This document shows, piece by piece, positions 1 to 8,754 of a DNA stretch of 64,000 bases. A program made the position numbers and the translations under genes. This DNA is from Rhizobium indicum (lineage in GTDB: Bacteria; Pseudomonadota; Alphaproteobacteria; Rhizobiales; Rhizobiaceae). The notes under the pieces are model-generated. The model made no database searches. It was not told the origin of the DNA and was given only the letters and a program-made list of their open reading frames with translations. Positions within the stretch are counted from its first letter, which is position 1, and the number at the start of each line of letters is the position of its first letter. Location: positions 868,001 to 932,000 of the forward strand of contig NZ_CP054022.1 of assembly GCF_005862305.2 (NCBI RefSeq), in the 5' to 3' direction.

Positions 1-2
1 GC

Positions 3-491
3 CTTTGGCCGGTGCCTGCCGAGTTGCCGCACGGCACAGATGTCGTCTTCCTCGCGATGGAAGATGAGGCGCGACCGGAAATCGAACGCCTGCTGAAGTC
101 TTTCCCCAATCCTGCTCCGACCATGCTCGCCATCGTCGGGTACGAAAACCCCTCGACCTTGCAGATCGTTCTGGAAAGCGGCGCGCTCGCCATTGTCGAA
201 AGACCGATCAAACCCTTTGGTCTGCTGACCAATCTCGCCATCGCCCGCAACCTCTGGCTGGAGCGGCAAAAGCTCGTCAAGGAAGCACGCAAATACAAGC
301 GCAAGGTACTGGGAGACCAGAAACTTGCCCGGGCCAAAGCCATTCTGATGGCCAATCGCGGCACAAGCGAGAATGAGGCGTATCGCGAAATGCGCGACCA
401 GGCGATGGCTCGGCGCGTGCCGATCGATGAAATCGCCAATTCGATTATCAACGCCGAACAGCTCTTGCGCCCGTCCCAAAAACATGATTAG
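3..491 (+). CDS. ANTAR-domain transcription antiterminator (AmiR/NasT type), 5' end outside window
   Basis: This is the C-terminal part of an RNA-binding antitermination regulator. The frame is open to the left edge, so the start lies upstream; a GTG at position 12 is an internal codon candidate only. The last 55 or so residues match an ANTAR domain: KLARAKAILMANRG, then a helix with the M-R-D-Q-A-M-A-R-R block, then IANSIINAEQLL. The preceding part looks like the degenerate receiver domain of AmiR-type proteins. Family members bind tandem hairpins in nascent leader RNA and prevent formation of a terminator. The gene sits directly before an amide/urea transport operon whose leader carries a terminator, which fits a role as its switch. 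Confidence 0.85.
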   Translation, partial: LWPVPAELPHGTDVVFLAMEDEARPEIERLLKSFPNPAPTMLAIVGYENPSTLQIVLESGALAIVERPIKPFGLLTNLAIARNLWLERQKLVKEARKYKRKVLGDQKLARAKAILMANRGTSENEAYREMRDQAMARRVPIDEIANSIINAEQLLRPSQKHD

Positions 492-548
492 TTTTTCACG
501 TGTTTCCAACAAAACACCTCCGGCACATCCCTTCGTTTGACGAAGCCA

Positions 549-600
549 TGTGCCGCTGTTGCACGCGGCGCAGCCGTGATGCGGTGATGGCAAGGGTGCC
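549..600 (+). promoter_or_regulatory. Predicted ANTAR-responsive leader hairpins
   Basis: An 8-bp stem (549-556 with 565-572, one G-U pair) is followed by a short hairpin at 589-600 with stem GGC/GCC and hexaloop AAGGGT. The loop has A at position 1 and G at position 4, the pattern known for ANTAR targets. Its 3' arm (598-600) shares bases with the 5' arm of the terminator that starts at 599, so the two structures exclude each other. The partner hairpin P1 is less convincing because its loop does not follow the A1/G4 rule. Confidence 0.5.
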
Positions 601-631
601 CGCAGGCTGTGACAAGCCTCGCGGGTTTTTT
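599..631 (+). terminator. Intrinsic terminator in the leader of the amide/urea transport operon
   Basis: The stem CCCGCAGGCT (599-608) pairs with AGCCT-c-GCGGG (615-625, one bulged C) around the loop GTGACA, and six T follow (626-631). It lies about 110 bp upstream of the binding-protein start at 739 and downstream of the ANTAR gene. It therefore works either as the end of the regulator transcript or, more likely, as a regulated attenuator. Confidence 0.8.
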
Positions 632-738
632 GTTGTCTGCTGACAGTGACGTCAGTTCTCTACTCATTTCCGGCATGAAAGCCTTGCCGTTCGGCGGGCC
701 GTGCCGCCGTGCGCGCCAATCAAAAAAGGGGAACCAAG

Positions 739-1989
739 ATGGTGTTCAACAGACGAGAATTTCTGAAAACCGCAGCGACCGCTTCTGCCGCACTCGCCCT
801 GCCGGCTCTGGGCAGCCGCGCCTTCGCAGCCGATGCCATCAAGGTCGGCGCTCTCTACTCGCAGACGGGCGGGCTTTCCGTTGCCGAGAAGCTTCTGGCA
901 AACGGCGTCATGATGGCCGTGGCCGAAATCAACGCGACCGGCGGTGTTCTCGGTCGCCCAGTCGAGGTGGTCGTCGAAGACGGTGCTTCCGATCCGAAAA
1001 CCTTCAGCGAGAAGGCTTCGAAACTGATCCTCAAGGACAAAATTTCGACCGTGTTCGGCTGCCACACATCGGCCAGCCGCAAGGCCGTGCTGCCGATCTT
1101 CGAGCGACGCGGCGCGATGCTATTCTACCAGACGCATTACGAAGGCTTCGAGTGCTCGCGCAACGTCGTCTATTCCGGCGCCGTTCCGAACCAGCAGCTC
1201 GCCAACTACATTCCCTGGATCGTCGAGAAACTGGGCAAGAAGAAATTCTTCATCGTCGGCTCGAACTATGTCTATCCGCGCGAAATGGCCAAGGTTTCCA
1301 AGAAGCTGATCGAGGCGGCCGGCGCCGAATGGGTGGCGGATGAATATCTGGAACTCGGCCATTCGGAATGGGCCGTCATGGTCAGCAAGATCAAGGAGTC
1401 GGGCGCCGACGTGGTTCTGTCCAACGTGGTCGGCGACTCCATCATCGCCTTCTACCGAGAGTTCAAGAACCAAGGGCTCTCGCAGGAGGTTCTGCCGATC
1501 TGCGCGACGGTCACCTCCGAAATCGAAATCGCCGCGATGGGCGCCGAATATGCGGCCGGAAGCTACACCTCCTTCCCCTATTTCATGTCGATCGACACGC
1601 CGGCGAACAAGAGCTTCATCGACCGCTTCAGGACCTTCGTCAACGATCCGAAAGCCGTCACCTACCATTCTCTCGAAGCAGCCTATTTCCAGGTCTTTCT
1701 GTGGAAGCAGGCCGTCGAAAAGTCCGGCGATCTTTCGGCTGACGCGATCAGGGCCGGCATTCGCGGCCAAACCTACGAAGCACCCGGCGGCAAGGTGACC
1801 ACCGACCCCGACAACCTGCATTGCTGGCTGACGCCGCGCATCGGGCAATGGCAGGCGGACGGTCAGAGCAAGGTGGTGAATGCCTACCCGGCGCCGATCA
1901 AGCCTCTGCCCTATTCGGCCTATGGCGAGACGGAGAGCAATCTGTTCTGCACCAGCAACGGTCTCGACGCCGCAAAGCTCAAGGGCTGA
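739..1989 (+). CDS. Urea/short-chain amide ABC transporter substrate-binding protein (UrtA/AmiC type)
   Basis: A periplasmic type I binding protein of 416 aa. The ATG at 739 is chosen because a GGGG ribosome site lies just upstream (728-731) and because it begins a Tat signal: RREFLK at residues 5-10, a hydrophobic stretch, and probable cleavage after A30 (AFA|ADAIKVG). The mature part opens with IKVGALYSQTGGLSV, typical of the Leu/Ile/Val-urea-amide binding family, and contains the family-typical DGASDPKTF and CHTSASRKAVLP segments. It is followed by permeases and ATPases in UrtABCDE order. Substrate is inferred from the ANTAR regulator and the nitrilase-type hydrolase in the operon: short amides or urea, less likely amino acids. 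Confidence 0.85.
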   Translation: MVFNRREFLKTAATASAALALPALGSRAFAADAIKVGALYSQTGGLSVAEKLLANGVMMAVAEINATGGVLGRPVEVVVEDGASDPKTFSEKASKLILKDKISTVFGCHTSASRKAVLPIFERRGAMLFYQTHYEGFECSRNVVYSGAVPNQQLANYIPWIVEKLGKKKFFIVGSNYVYPREMAKVSKKLIEAAGAEWVADEYLELGHSEWAVMVSKIKESGADVVLSNVVGDSIIAFYREFKNQGLSQEVLPICATVTSEIEIAAMGAEYAAGSYTSFPYFMSIDTPANKSFIDRFRTFVNDPKAVTYHSLEAAYFQVFLWKQAVEKSGDLSADAIRAGIRGQTYEAPGGKVTTDPDNLHCWLTPRIGQWQADGQSKVVNAYPAPIKPLPYSAYGETESNLFCTSNGLDAAKLKG

Positions 1990-2004
1990 CCCCTCCCCGC
2001 GTCG

Positions 2005-2087
2005 TCCCGCCATCCATGGATGGCGGGATCATGTCTCGAAGGCCGGCCCTCTCTTCCTCCGCGAGCTGTCATCCTGCCGTCAGGATG
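2005..2087 (+). repeat. Two inverted repeats between binding-protein and permease genes
   Basis: A perfect 24-bp palindrome occupies 2005-2028 (core CATCCATGGATG). A second hairpin at 2070-2087 pairs CATCCTG with CAGGATG around CCGT. Neither is followed by a T run. Such structures after the binding-protein gene commonly protect the upstream mRNA or lower downstream expression, and they may also be members of a dispersed palindromic repeat family. Confidence 0.7.
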
Positions 2088-2135
2088 GGAAGGCGCAGGA
2101 GAGTTCGGCCCGGCCTTCTCACGAACGGTGGCGCT

Positions 2136-3029
2136 ATGCTCGACATTCTGTTTATCGGCCTCAGTCTCGGCTCGATCCTTCTTTTGGTGGCGCTCGGCCT
2201 TGCCATCACCTACGGCGCCATGGGCGTCATCAACATGGCTCATGGAGAGATGGTCATGATCGGCGCCTATGTCGCCGTCCTCTCCGGCATCTGGCTGAAG
2301 GCAAGCCTTCTGCTCGCCATCCCGCTGGCCTTCGTCGTGACGGCCCTGCTCGGTCTGCTGATCGAGCGGCTGGTCGTCCGGCGGCTTTATGGCCGTCTGC
2401 TGGACACGCTTCTCGCCACCTGGGGGATCGCCATCCTCCTGCAGCAGGCCGTGCGCCTCGAATTCGGCCTGTCCTTTTTCGGCATTCATGTCGAAGGTCT
2501 TGGGGCCGGCCTGCAGAACGTCGCGGTGCCTGCCTACCTGCAGGGCACGTTCAGGCTTGCCGGCGCTGACATCAACGCCTACCGCACCTTCATCATCGCC
2601 GTTACCGCCGCGCTGACACTGGCGACATGGTTCATTCTCTACCGGACGGCGGGCGGCATGCAGGTTCGCGCCATCATCCGGAACCCGAATATGGCCGCAG
2701 CCTGCGGAATCGACGTGAAACGCGTCAACGCCATGACATTTGCTTTCGGTTCCGGCCTTGCCGGCGTCGCCGGCGTCATGATGTCCGGCTTCAAGACGGT
2801 CTTTCCCGACATGGGCACGACGATGGTCGTCGACGGCTTCATGGTCGTCGTCACCGGCGGGGTCGGCAGCCTTTTCGGCACCATCCTGTCGTCAGGGCTG
2901 CTTGGCGAAATCAATGCGCTGGTCGCCATCGGTACGAACGACATCCTGGCACGTGCCGTCGTGTTCGGGGTCGTCATTCTCGTCATTCTCGTCAAGCCCA
3001 GCGGGCTGTTCTCGTTCAAGGGGCGCTGA
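2136..3029 (+). CDS. Branched-chain-type ABC permease, UrtB-like
   Basis: An integral membrane subunit of 297 aa in the LivH/UrtB family. The ATG at 2136 opens directly into MLDILFIGLSLGSILLLVALGLAITYG, and the conserved loop GVINMAHGEMVMIGAY follows, which is the family hallmark. The longer open frame upstream runs through the palindromic spacer and has no family similarity. Later segments include the cytoplasmic coupling region AIIRNPNMAAACGID and the GVGSLFGTILSSGLLG loop. It pairs with the next gene to form the transport channel; one base separates the two coding regions. Confidence 0.87.
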   Translation: MLDILFIGLSLGSILLLVALGLAITYGAMGVINMAHGEMVMIGAYVAVLSGIWLKASLLLAIPLAFVVTALLGLLIERLVVRRLYGRLLDTLLATWGIAILLQQAVRLEFGLSFFGIHVEGLGAGLQNVAVPAYLQGTFRLAGADINAYRTFIIAVTAALTLATWFILYRTAGGMQVRAIIRNPNMAAACGIDVKRVNAMTFAFGSGLAGVAGVMMSGFKTVFPDMGTTMVVDGFMVVVTGGVGSLFGTILSSGLLGEINALVAIGTNDILARAVVFGVVILVILVKPSGLFSFKGR

Positions 3030-3030
3030 C

Positions 3031-4170
3031 ATGAGCATCGAACGGAAATTCCAGGTCGCCGCCTATGTGCTCTTCATCGCGGTGATTTTTGCAGCGCCCG
3101 TTTTTGGCGACGAATTCTGGCTGAACCGCATTTCGAAATACCTGGTCTACGGCATGCTGGGCGTCGCCATCGCCCTCACATGGGGATATGCCGGTATTCT
3201 CAATCTCGGCCAGGGGCTATTTTTCGGTCTCGGCGCATACATGCTGGCCATGTCGCTGAAGCTGTCGAGCCTGACCAGTCTCCAACAGGGCTCCGACAAA
3301 CCGGTTCCTGACTTCATGCTCTGGAATGCCGAGCCCGGCGCGCCGACGGAGCTTTGCTGCATCAATAAGGGCTCCTTCCTCTGGCTTCCGTTTCAAAGCC
3401 AGTCGGTGGGTCTCGTGCTCGGCATCGTGCTTCCGGTGGTGATTGCCGGAGCACTCGGCATGCTGGTTTTCCGCAAGCGCATTTCCGGCGTTTTCGTCTC
3501 GATCATCACGCTGGCGCTCGTTCTGCTTGTCCGTCTCGTCATGGTCGATGCGCAACCGGTGACAAACGGCTTCAACGGCCTGACGGATCTTGGTTGGCTG
3601 ACGATCGGTGGCATCGAATTCGATCCCTATAGCCGGGCGACCTATTATCTGTGTGCCGCATGCCTGTCGCTGACGCTCATCGGTGCCCGCCTCATCGTTG
3701 AAACCCGCGCGGGCATGATCCTGCAGGCGATCCGCGACGATCATGTGCGTGCCCGGTATCTCGGCTTCGACGTCTCGCTCTACCAGGTGTTCTTCTTTGT
3801 CATTTCGGCGGGAATCGCCGGCGTTGCCGGCATGCTCTACGTGGTCGTCGCGGAGTTCGCCTCTCCGACCTTCATGGATCTGTCCTTCTCCGTGACGATG
3901 GTGGTCTGGGCTGCCGTCGGCGGCCGCTCCTCCCTGCTTGGCGCCTGCGTCGGCGCGATCCTGATCAACATGATCGAGGCGGAGGTCAGCGAGACCGAAG
4001 CGCTGGTCGAGGCATGGAAGGCGATCATCGGTCTCATCTTCGTGCTGGTCGTTCTGTTCATGCCGCGCGGCCTTGGCGGCGTTGCGCATGATGTGCTGCG
4101 ATGGTTCGTCCGTCGGCGCAAACCAGGCAAGGCGTTTCCGGCATTGCCGCAGCAAAGCGAGGCATTGTGA
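3031..4170 (+). CDS. Branched-chain-type ABC permease, UrtC-like
   Basis: The second permease, 379 aa, LivM/UrtC family. The ATG at 3031 follows the TGA of the UrtB-like gene by one base. The protein has many hydrophobic segments, the conserved WGYAGILNLGQGLFFGLGAY motif near residue 50, and the AIRDDHVRARYLGFDV coupling segment. An insert of about 40 residues between the first helices is usual for UrtC-type rather than LivM-type subunits. It forms the membrane channel with the preceding gene. Confidence 0.87.
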   Translation: MSIERKFQVAAYVLFIAVIFAAPVFGDEFWLNRISKYLVYGMLGVAIALTWGYAGILNLGQGLFFGLGAYMLAMSLKLSSLTSLQQGSDKPVPDFMLWNAEPGAPTELCCINKGSFLWLPFQSQSVGLVLGIVLPVVIAGALGMLVFRKRISGVFVSIITLALVLLVRLVMVDAQPVTNGFNGLTDLGWLTIGGIEFDPYSRATYYLCAACLSLTLIGARLIVETRAGMILQAIRDDHVRARYLGFDVSLYQVFFFVISAGIAGVAGMLYVVVAEFASPTFMDLSFSVTMVVWAAVGGRSSLLGACVGAILINMIEAEVSETEALVEAWKAIIGLIFVLVVLFMPRGLGGVAHDVLRWFVRRRKPGKAFPALPQQSEAL

Positions 4171-4171
4171 T

Positions 4172-4921
4172 ATGAGCGCCATCGCATTGACCATCGACGG
4201 TCTTAGCGTCGACTTCGGCGGTTTCCGAGCCGTCAACAATGTCAGCATCACCGTCTTCGACGGCGAGTTGCGTGTGCTGCTTGGCGCAAACGGCGCGGGT
4301 AAGACGACCTTGATGGATCTGGTCAGCGGCAAGACCCACAGCACGCAGGGCAAGGTGTTCGTCTACGACACCGACATCACCAACTGGCCCGAACACCGCA
4401 TCGCACGCGCCGGCATAGGCCGGAAATTCCAGATCCCCAGCGTCTTTCGCGAGCTTACCGTGCGACAGAATCTGGAGGTCGCCAATTGCCGCAACCCTTC
4501 GGTGCTTGCCAATCTTCGCTTCGGCTTTTCGCGCGCCGAGGCGAGCCGAGTGAACGACGTTCTGGCACTCATCGGCCTCGATGCCGAGCACGGCATGACG
4601 GCCGCCTATTTGAGCCACGGCCAGACGCAGTGGCTGGAGCTCGGCATGCTCATCGTTCAGGATCCCAAGGTGGTTCTGCTCGACGAGCCGACAGCCGGCA
4701 TGACCCAGGCTGAAACCCGCAAGACGGCGCAGATCATCAACAATCTCAAAGGTCGCCATACGATTCTCGTTGTCGAACACGACATGGGGTTCGTCCGCGA
4801 AATCGCCGAGCGCATCACCGTTCTCCATCTCGGAGAGGTTCTGGCGGAAGGAAGCGTCGAAGATATCGAGCGCAATCCGAAAGTCCGTGAAGCCTATCTC
4901 GGTTCGAAAGGAATATCCTGA
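4172..4921 (+). CDS. ABC transporter ATP-binding protein, UrtD-like
   Basis: A 249-aa ATPase. Walker A is GANGAGKTT at residues 38-46, the signature is LSHGQTQWLELGML (the LSHGQ variant typical of UrtD), and Walker B is VVLLDEPTAGM followed by the H-loop VVEHDMGF. The ATG at 4172 comes one base after the permease stop. It hydrolyses ATP on the cytoplasmic face as a heterodimer with the next gene product. The stop overlaps the next start by one base, so translation is coupled. Confidence 0.88.
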   Translation: MSAIALTIDGLSVDFGGFRAVNNVSITVFDGELRVLLGANGAGKTTLMDLVSGKTHSTQGKVFVYDTDITNWPEHRIARAGIGRKFQIPSVFRELTVRQNLEVANCRNPSVLANLRFGFSRAEASRVNDVLALIGLDAEHGMTAAYLSHGQTQWLELGMLIVQDPKVVLLDEPTAGMTQAETRKTAQIINNLKGRHTILVVEHDMGFVREIAERITVLHLGEVLAEGSVEDIERNPKVREAYLGSKGIS

Positions 4922-5616
4922 TGCTGTCGTTGAAAGACGTGCACAGCTTTTACGGCCGCAGCCATATCCTGCACGGCATCACGCTCGATGTTCCGGCCGG
5001 CAAGGTGACAAGCATTCTCGGCCGCAACGGCACTGGCAAGACGACCCTGTTGAAAACCCTGATGGCACTGACAGACCGCATGACTGGCGAGATGCGTCTG
5101 CAGGGAAAGGACATGGCCGCATCCCCAACGCATGAAAGGGCAAGGGCCGGTATTGCCTACGTCCCTCAGGGCAGGGAGATCATTCCCGATTTTACTATCC
5201 GCGAGAACATCCTGATGGGCGCCTTTGCCCGCACCGATGGCAAACGCGAGATTCCTGCGCTGGTGCCAGAGCTTTTTCCATACCTGATGGCCAATCTCGA
5301 TCGGCCGGGCGGCGTGCTTTCGGGCGGCCAGCAGCAGCAGCTCGCCATCGCCCGCGCGCTGGCCGCAGATCCGAAAGTGCTACTTCTCGATGAACCGAAC
5401 GAAGGTATCCAACCCTCCATCGTCGAGGAGATCGAAAAGATCATCATCCGGCTCAATCGCGAGATCGGCATGACGATCATCCTCGTCGAGCAAAACGTCG
5501 CATTTGCGCGGCACGCCTCTCACCAGTTCGCAATGCTGGAGAAGGGAGGCGTGGTCGCGGCCGGCGCCATCGACAGGCTCTCCGACGCGCTTGTTCACCG
5601 GCATATGGCTGTCTGA
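4921..5616 (+). CDS. ABC transporter ATP-binding protein, UrtE-like
   Basis: A 231-aa ATPase with Walker A GRNGTGKTT, signature LSGGQQQQLAIARAL and Walker B VLLLDEPNEGIQPSIVEEIE, a spelling typical of UrtE. The H-loop is LVEQNVAFA. Its ATG shares the A of the preceding TGA. It is the second ATPase of the amide/urea importer. The order binding protein, two permeases, two ATPases is exactly that of urt and amide importers. Confidence 0.88.
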   Translation: MLSLKDVHSFYGRSHILHGITLDVPAGKVTSILGRNGTGKTTLLKTLMALTDRMTGEMRLQGKDMAASPTHERARAGIAYVPQGREIIPDFTIRENILMGAFARTDGKREIPALVPELFPYLMANLDRPGGVLSGGQQQQLAIARALAADPKVLLLDEPNEGIQPSIVEEIEKIIIRLNREIGMTIILVEQNVAFARHASHQFAMLEKGGVVAAGAIDRLSDALVHRHMAV

Positions 5617-5656
5617 AACAGACCGATATCCTTTCATAGAGACAATGGGAACAACA

Positions 5657-7396
5657 ATGACATCGACACAAAGCTATACCGCGGCCACCATCCAATTCGA
5701 ACCGACCATGTTCGAAAAGGCGCGCAATATCAGCCGGCTGGCAACCCTTTGCGAAGAGGCAGCGGAGGCAGGTGCGCGCCTGATCGTCACGCCCGAAATG
5801 GGCACGACCGGCTATTGCTGGTTCGACAGGGCCGAGGTGAAACCGTTCGTCGAGACTATCCCCGGAGCGACCACGGATGTTTTCCAGGCCATTGCCAGCA
5901 AACACCGCTGCTATATCGTCGTTGGCATGCCGGAAGTCGACCCGGCAAGTGATCTTTACTACAATACCGCCGTCCTGATCGGTCCAGACGGCGTCGTTGG
6001 CCGGCATCGCAAATCGCATCCCTATATCGCGGAGCCGAAATGGGCTGCCAACGGCGACATCGTCCATGAGGTATTCGAAACAGAGATCGGCCGGATCTCG
6101 ATGCTGGTCTGCATGGATCTGCACTTCTTCGAGACGGCGCGCCTGGAGGCTCTCGCGGGAGCCGACATCATCTGCCATATCTCCAACTGGCTGCAGGAGC
6201 GCACGCCGGCACCCTATTGGATCAACCGCGCCTTTGAAAACGCCTGCTATGTCATCGAAAGCAACCGTTGGGGGTTGGAGAGAACCGTGCAGTTTTCCGG
6301 CGGAAGCTGCGTGATCGATCCCGACGGCACGGTCGCCGCCTCCATCGATACGGGCGACGGGATCGCCTATGGCACTATCGATCTCGCTCTTGCTCGCCGC
6401 CGCGAGGTCCTGTGCGAACCGGTTTTCGAGTCTCGCCGGCCCGAACTCTACATGAACATGATGACCAACAGCTTCACCTGGAACCCGGGCGATTACTTCC
6501 GTCTCTACGGATACCAGCCGATACCGCGCGGACGCACATCGCGCGCCGCTGTCGCCCAGTTCGCCCCGTCCTCTGTCATCGCAGACAATATTGCCCGCAT
6601 CACTCAACTGGCAGCCGAGGCGAAGGCGACGACAGCGCCGGACATTCTGGTTTTCCCCGAGCTGTCGCTGACCGGACTAGGGGCCCCTGAAACGCGGGCG
6701 GAGCCGCTCTCAGGCCCGACGGTATCCGCCTTCGTTCGTCTGGCAATGAAGCTTGGTTTCTATCTTGTCGCCGGATTTGCCGAGGCGGACGGAGACAAGG
6801 TCTATAACAGCGCGGTCCTTGCAGGCCCCGAGGGTCTTGTGGGCAGCTACCGCAAGACGCATCTCGGCATTGCCGACAGCTGGGCGACGGCCGGCGACGA
6901 ATGGAAAGTCTACGATCTTGCCATCGGCCGCGTCGGCCTGGCGGTCGGCCACGACGCGCTCTATCCGGAAGCCATCCGTTCGCTCGCGCTCATGGGATGC
7001 GACGTGGTCGCTTGCCCATCAGCCATAGCCGGCACTTTCACCGGCAGCCACAACGGCACGAAAATTCCGCATAACTATCCGATCCCCAAGGGCGCCGATC
7101 CCTACCACTGGCATGCGTTGCGCGTGCGCGGTGGCGAGAACAACGTTTATTTCGCCTTCGCCAATGTGCTGGATGCAGCGCGGGGATACCTGGGCAAGAG
7201 TGCTGTGTTCGGGCCGGATTCCTTTGCCTTTCCACGCCAGGAATCGGCAATCCTGGACGAGGACGGGATTGCGGCGGCAGCCGTCGACACCACCAATCTC
7301 GATACGCCGTATCCGACGAACATCGTCCGGCGAAAGGATCTTGTTGTCATGCGCCAGCCGCATCACTATCAGCCGCTGGTCAAATGGCATCAGTGA
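5657..7396 (+). CDS. Nitrilase-superfamily carbon-nitrogen hydrolase with a second, degenerate hydrolase domain
   Basis: A 579-aa protein made of two carbon-nitrogen hydrolase domains. The N-terminal one (about residues 8-275) carries the full catalytic triad: E47 in TPEMG, K119 in HRKSH and C152 in LVCMDLHF. The C-terminal one (about 300-560) keeps Glu in VFPELSLTG and Lys in YRKTH, but the Cys position reads LAVGHDALYPE, that is Gly. The second half is therefore probably structural or regulatory. Start 5657 is preceded by TGGGA six bases upstream; an ATG at 5645 is the alternative. It is likely a cytoplasmic amidase or nitrilase acting on what the upstream transporter imports. Confidence 0.8.
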   Translation: MTSTQSYTAATIQFEPTMFEKARNISRLATLCEEAAEAGARLIVTPEMGTTGYCWFDRAEVKPFVETIPGATTDVFQAIASKHRCYIVVGMPEVDPASDLYYNTAVLIGPDGVVGRHRKSHPYIAEPKWAANGDIVHEVFETEIGRISMLVCMDLHFFETARLEALAGADIICHISNWLQERTPAPYWINRAFENACYVIESNRWGLERTVQFSGGSCVIDPDGTVAASIDTGDGIAYGTIDLALARRREVLCEPVFESRRPELYMNMMTNSFTWNPGDYFRLYGYQPIPRGRTSRAAVAQFAPSSVIADNIARITQLAAEAKATTAPDILVFPELSLTGLGAPETRAEPLSGPTVSAFVRLAMKLGFYLVAGFAEADGDKVYNSAVLAGPEGLVGSYRKTHLGIADSWATAGDEWKVYDLAIGRVGLAVGHDALYPEAIRSLALMGCDVVACPSAIAGTFTGSHNGTKIPHNYPIPKGADPYHWHALRVRGGENNVYFAFANVLDAARGYLGKSAVFGPDSFAFPRQESAILDEDGIAAAAVDTTNLDTPYPTNIVRRKDLVVMRQPHHYQPLVKWHQ

Positions 7397-7407
7397 GAGA
7401 CAGGCAG

Positions 7408-8565
7408 ATGTCCACATTCACATTCGCAACCGTCCCGCAGATCATCGCGGGGCCAGGCTGCATCGCCAGACTTTCAGAGCTGACGAAAACGCGGCTTGGG
7501 CCGCGTGTTCTGGTGATTTCGGACGATGGGGTCGTCAAGGCGGGGCTGGTGCAGCCGGCCCTGGCGAGCCTTTCGGCAGGTGGCGCTGAAACATCCATCT
7601 TTACAGGCGTTGTGGCTGATCCGCCGGAAGCCATTATTCACGCGGCTGTGGCGCGGGCGATCGAGTTTGGCGCGACCGGTGTATTGGGCATCGGCGGCGG
7701 CTCGTCGCTCGATGTCGCGAAACTCGTGGCTCTTCTGGCCAAAAGCGGAGAAGCGCTCGGCAATATCTACGGGGTTGGAAACGTGACCGGGCAGCGCTTG
7801 CCGCTGGTGCTCGTGCCGACAACGGCAGGCACCGGATCAGAAGTCACACCGATTTCCATCGTCACCACGGGCGCATACCAGAAAAAGGGCGTCGTATCGC
7901 AGGTCCTGCTACCTGATACGGCCTTTCTCGACGCGGAGCTGACCATCGGCCTTCCACCGGCCGTGACCGCTGCAACGGGGATTGACGCCATGGTGCACGC
8001 CATCGAGGCTTTCACCTCCGCGAGCGCAAACAACAATCCGGTTTCCCGTGCTCTTGCCAAGGAGGCTCTTCGGCTTCTCGGGGCGAATATCGAGATCGCG
8101 GTCATGAACGGAAGCGATCTGGCCGCCCGACAGGCGATGCTGCTCGGCGCAATGCTGGCGGGTCAGGCCTTTGCCAATTCGCCGGTCGCTGCCGTCCATG
8201 CTCTCGCCTATCCGATCGGTGGCCGCTATCACGTTCCGCACGGCCTTTCCAACAGTCTTGTTTTACCGCATGTGCTGCGCTTCAATGCGATCGCGTGTGG
8301 TGATGCCTATGCGGAACTGGCACCTTGTCTCTTTCCTCACCTTGAGCCTGCCAGTCAGGCCGAACGGCTTTCCGGTTTCATCGAAGGACTGGCATTGATC
8401 CCTGTGCGCCTGAACCTGCCCGTACGCCTGCGCGATGTCGGAATTCCCAAGGACGGGCTTTCTCTACTAGCGGAAAGTGCGATGGAACAGACCCGCTTGC
8501 TGGTCAACAATCCGCGCACGGTGTCGCTGTCGGATGCCGCCAGGATCTACGAAGTCGCTTGGTAA
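7408..8565 (+). CDS. Iron-containing alcohol dehydrogenase family protein
   Basis: A 385-aa group III dehydrogenase, maleylacetate reductase-like in size. The nucleotide-binding loop GIGGGSSLDVAKLVALL lies near residue 95. The metal-ligand blocks are GIDAMVHAIEAFTS (Asp and His) and AAVHALAYPIGGRYHVPHGLSNS (two His). The start at 7408 is favoured over an in-frame ATG at 7384 that overlaps the hydrolase gene; GAGAGACAGG lies upstream of 7408. The family oxidises alcohols or reduces aldehydes and keto acids with NAD(P). In this operon it may process the product of amide hydrolysis, but the substrate cannot be read from sequence. Confidence 0.82.
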   Translation: MSTFTFATVPQIIAGPGCIARLSELTKTRLGPRVLVISDDGVVKAGLVQPALASLSAGGAETSIFTGVVADPPEAIIHAAVARAIEFGATGVLGIGGGSSLDVAKLVALLAKSGEALGNIYGVGNVTGQRLPLVLVPTTAGTGSEVTPISIVTTGAYQKKGVVSQVLLPDTAFLDAELTIGLPPAVTAATGIDAMVHAIEAFTSASANNNPVSRALAKEALRLLGANIEIAVMNGSDLAARQAMLLGAMLAGQAFANSPVAAVHALAYPIGGRYHVPHGLSNSLVLPHVLRFNAIACGDAYAELAPCLFPHLEPASQAERLSGFIEGLALIPVRLNLPVRLRDVGIPKDGLSLLAESAMEQTRLLVNNPRTVSLSDAARIYEVAW

Positions 8566-8663
8566 AAACGTGCCGGACGCCAGGGTCGCGCCATATGTGA
8601 CAACGCCGACAGAATTACGGTCGCCTTGATACGATTCGAACCACTGCACCGCCGAACCTTTTT

Positions 8664-8691
8664 GCTAAGCCTCTGCTTGGCCTGCCTTTTT
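8664..8691 (+). terminator. Probable terminator after the alcohol dehydrogenase gene
   Basis: GCTAAGC (8664-8670) pairs with GCTTGGC (8675-8681) around CTCT, and CTGCCTTTTT follows. It lies between two converging operons, about 100 bp after the dehydrogenase stop. Confidence 0.55.
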
Positions 8692-8754
8692 GCGCCGTAA
8701 CCACATTTATGGAACTATGGCTGTAGATCAGAACCAACGCGAAATGGAGTCGCG

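Noticed and set aside
488..1343. Small open frames around the leader and antisense to the binding protein
   Set aside because: They overlap the terminator or the verified Tat-signal protein and lack start signals.
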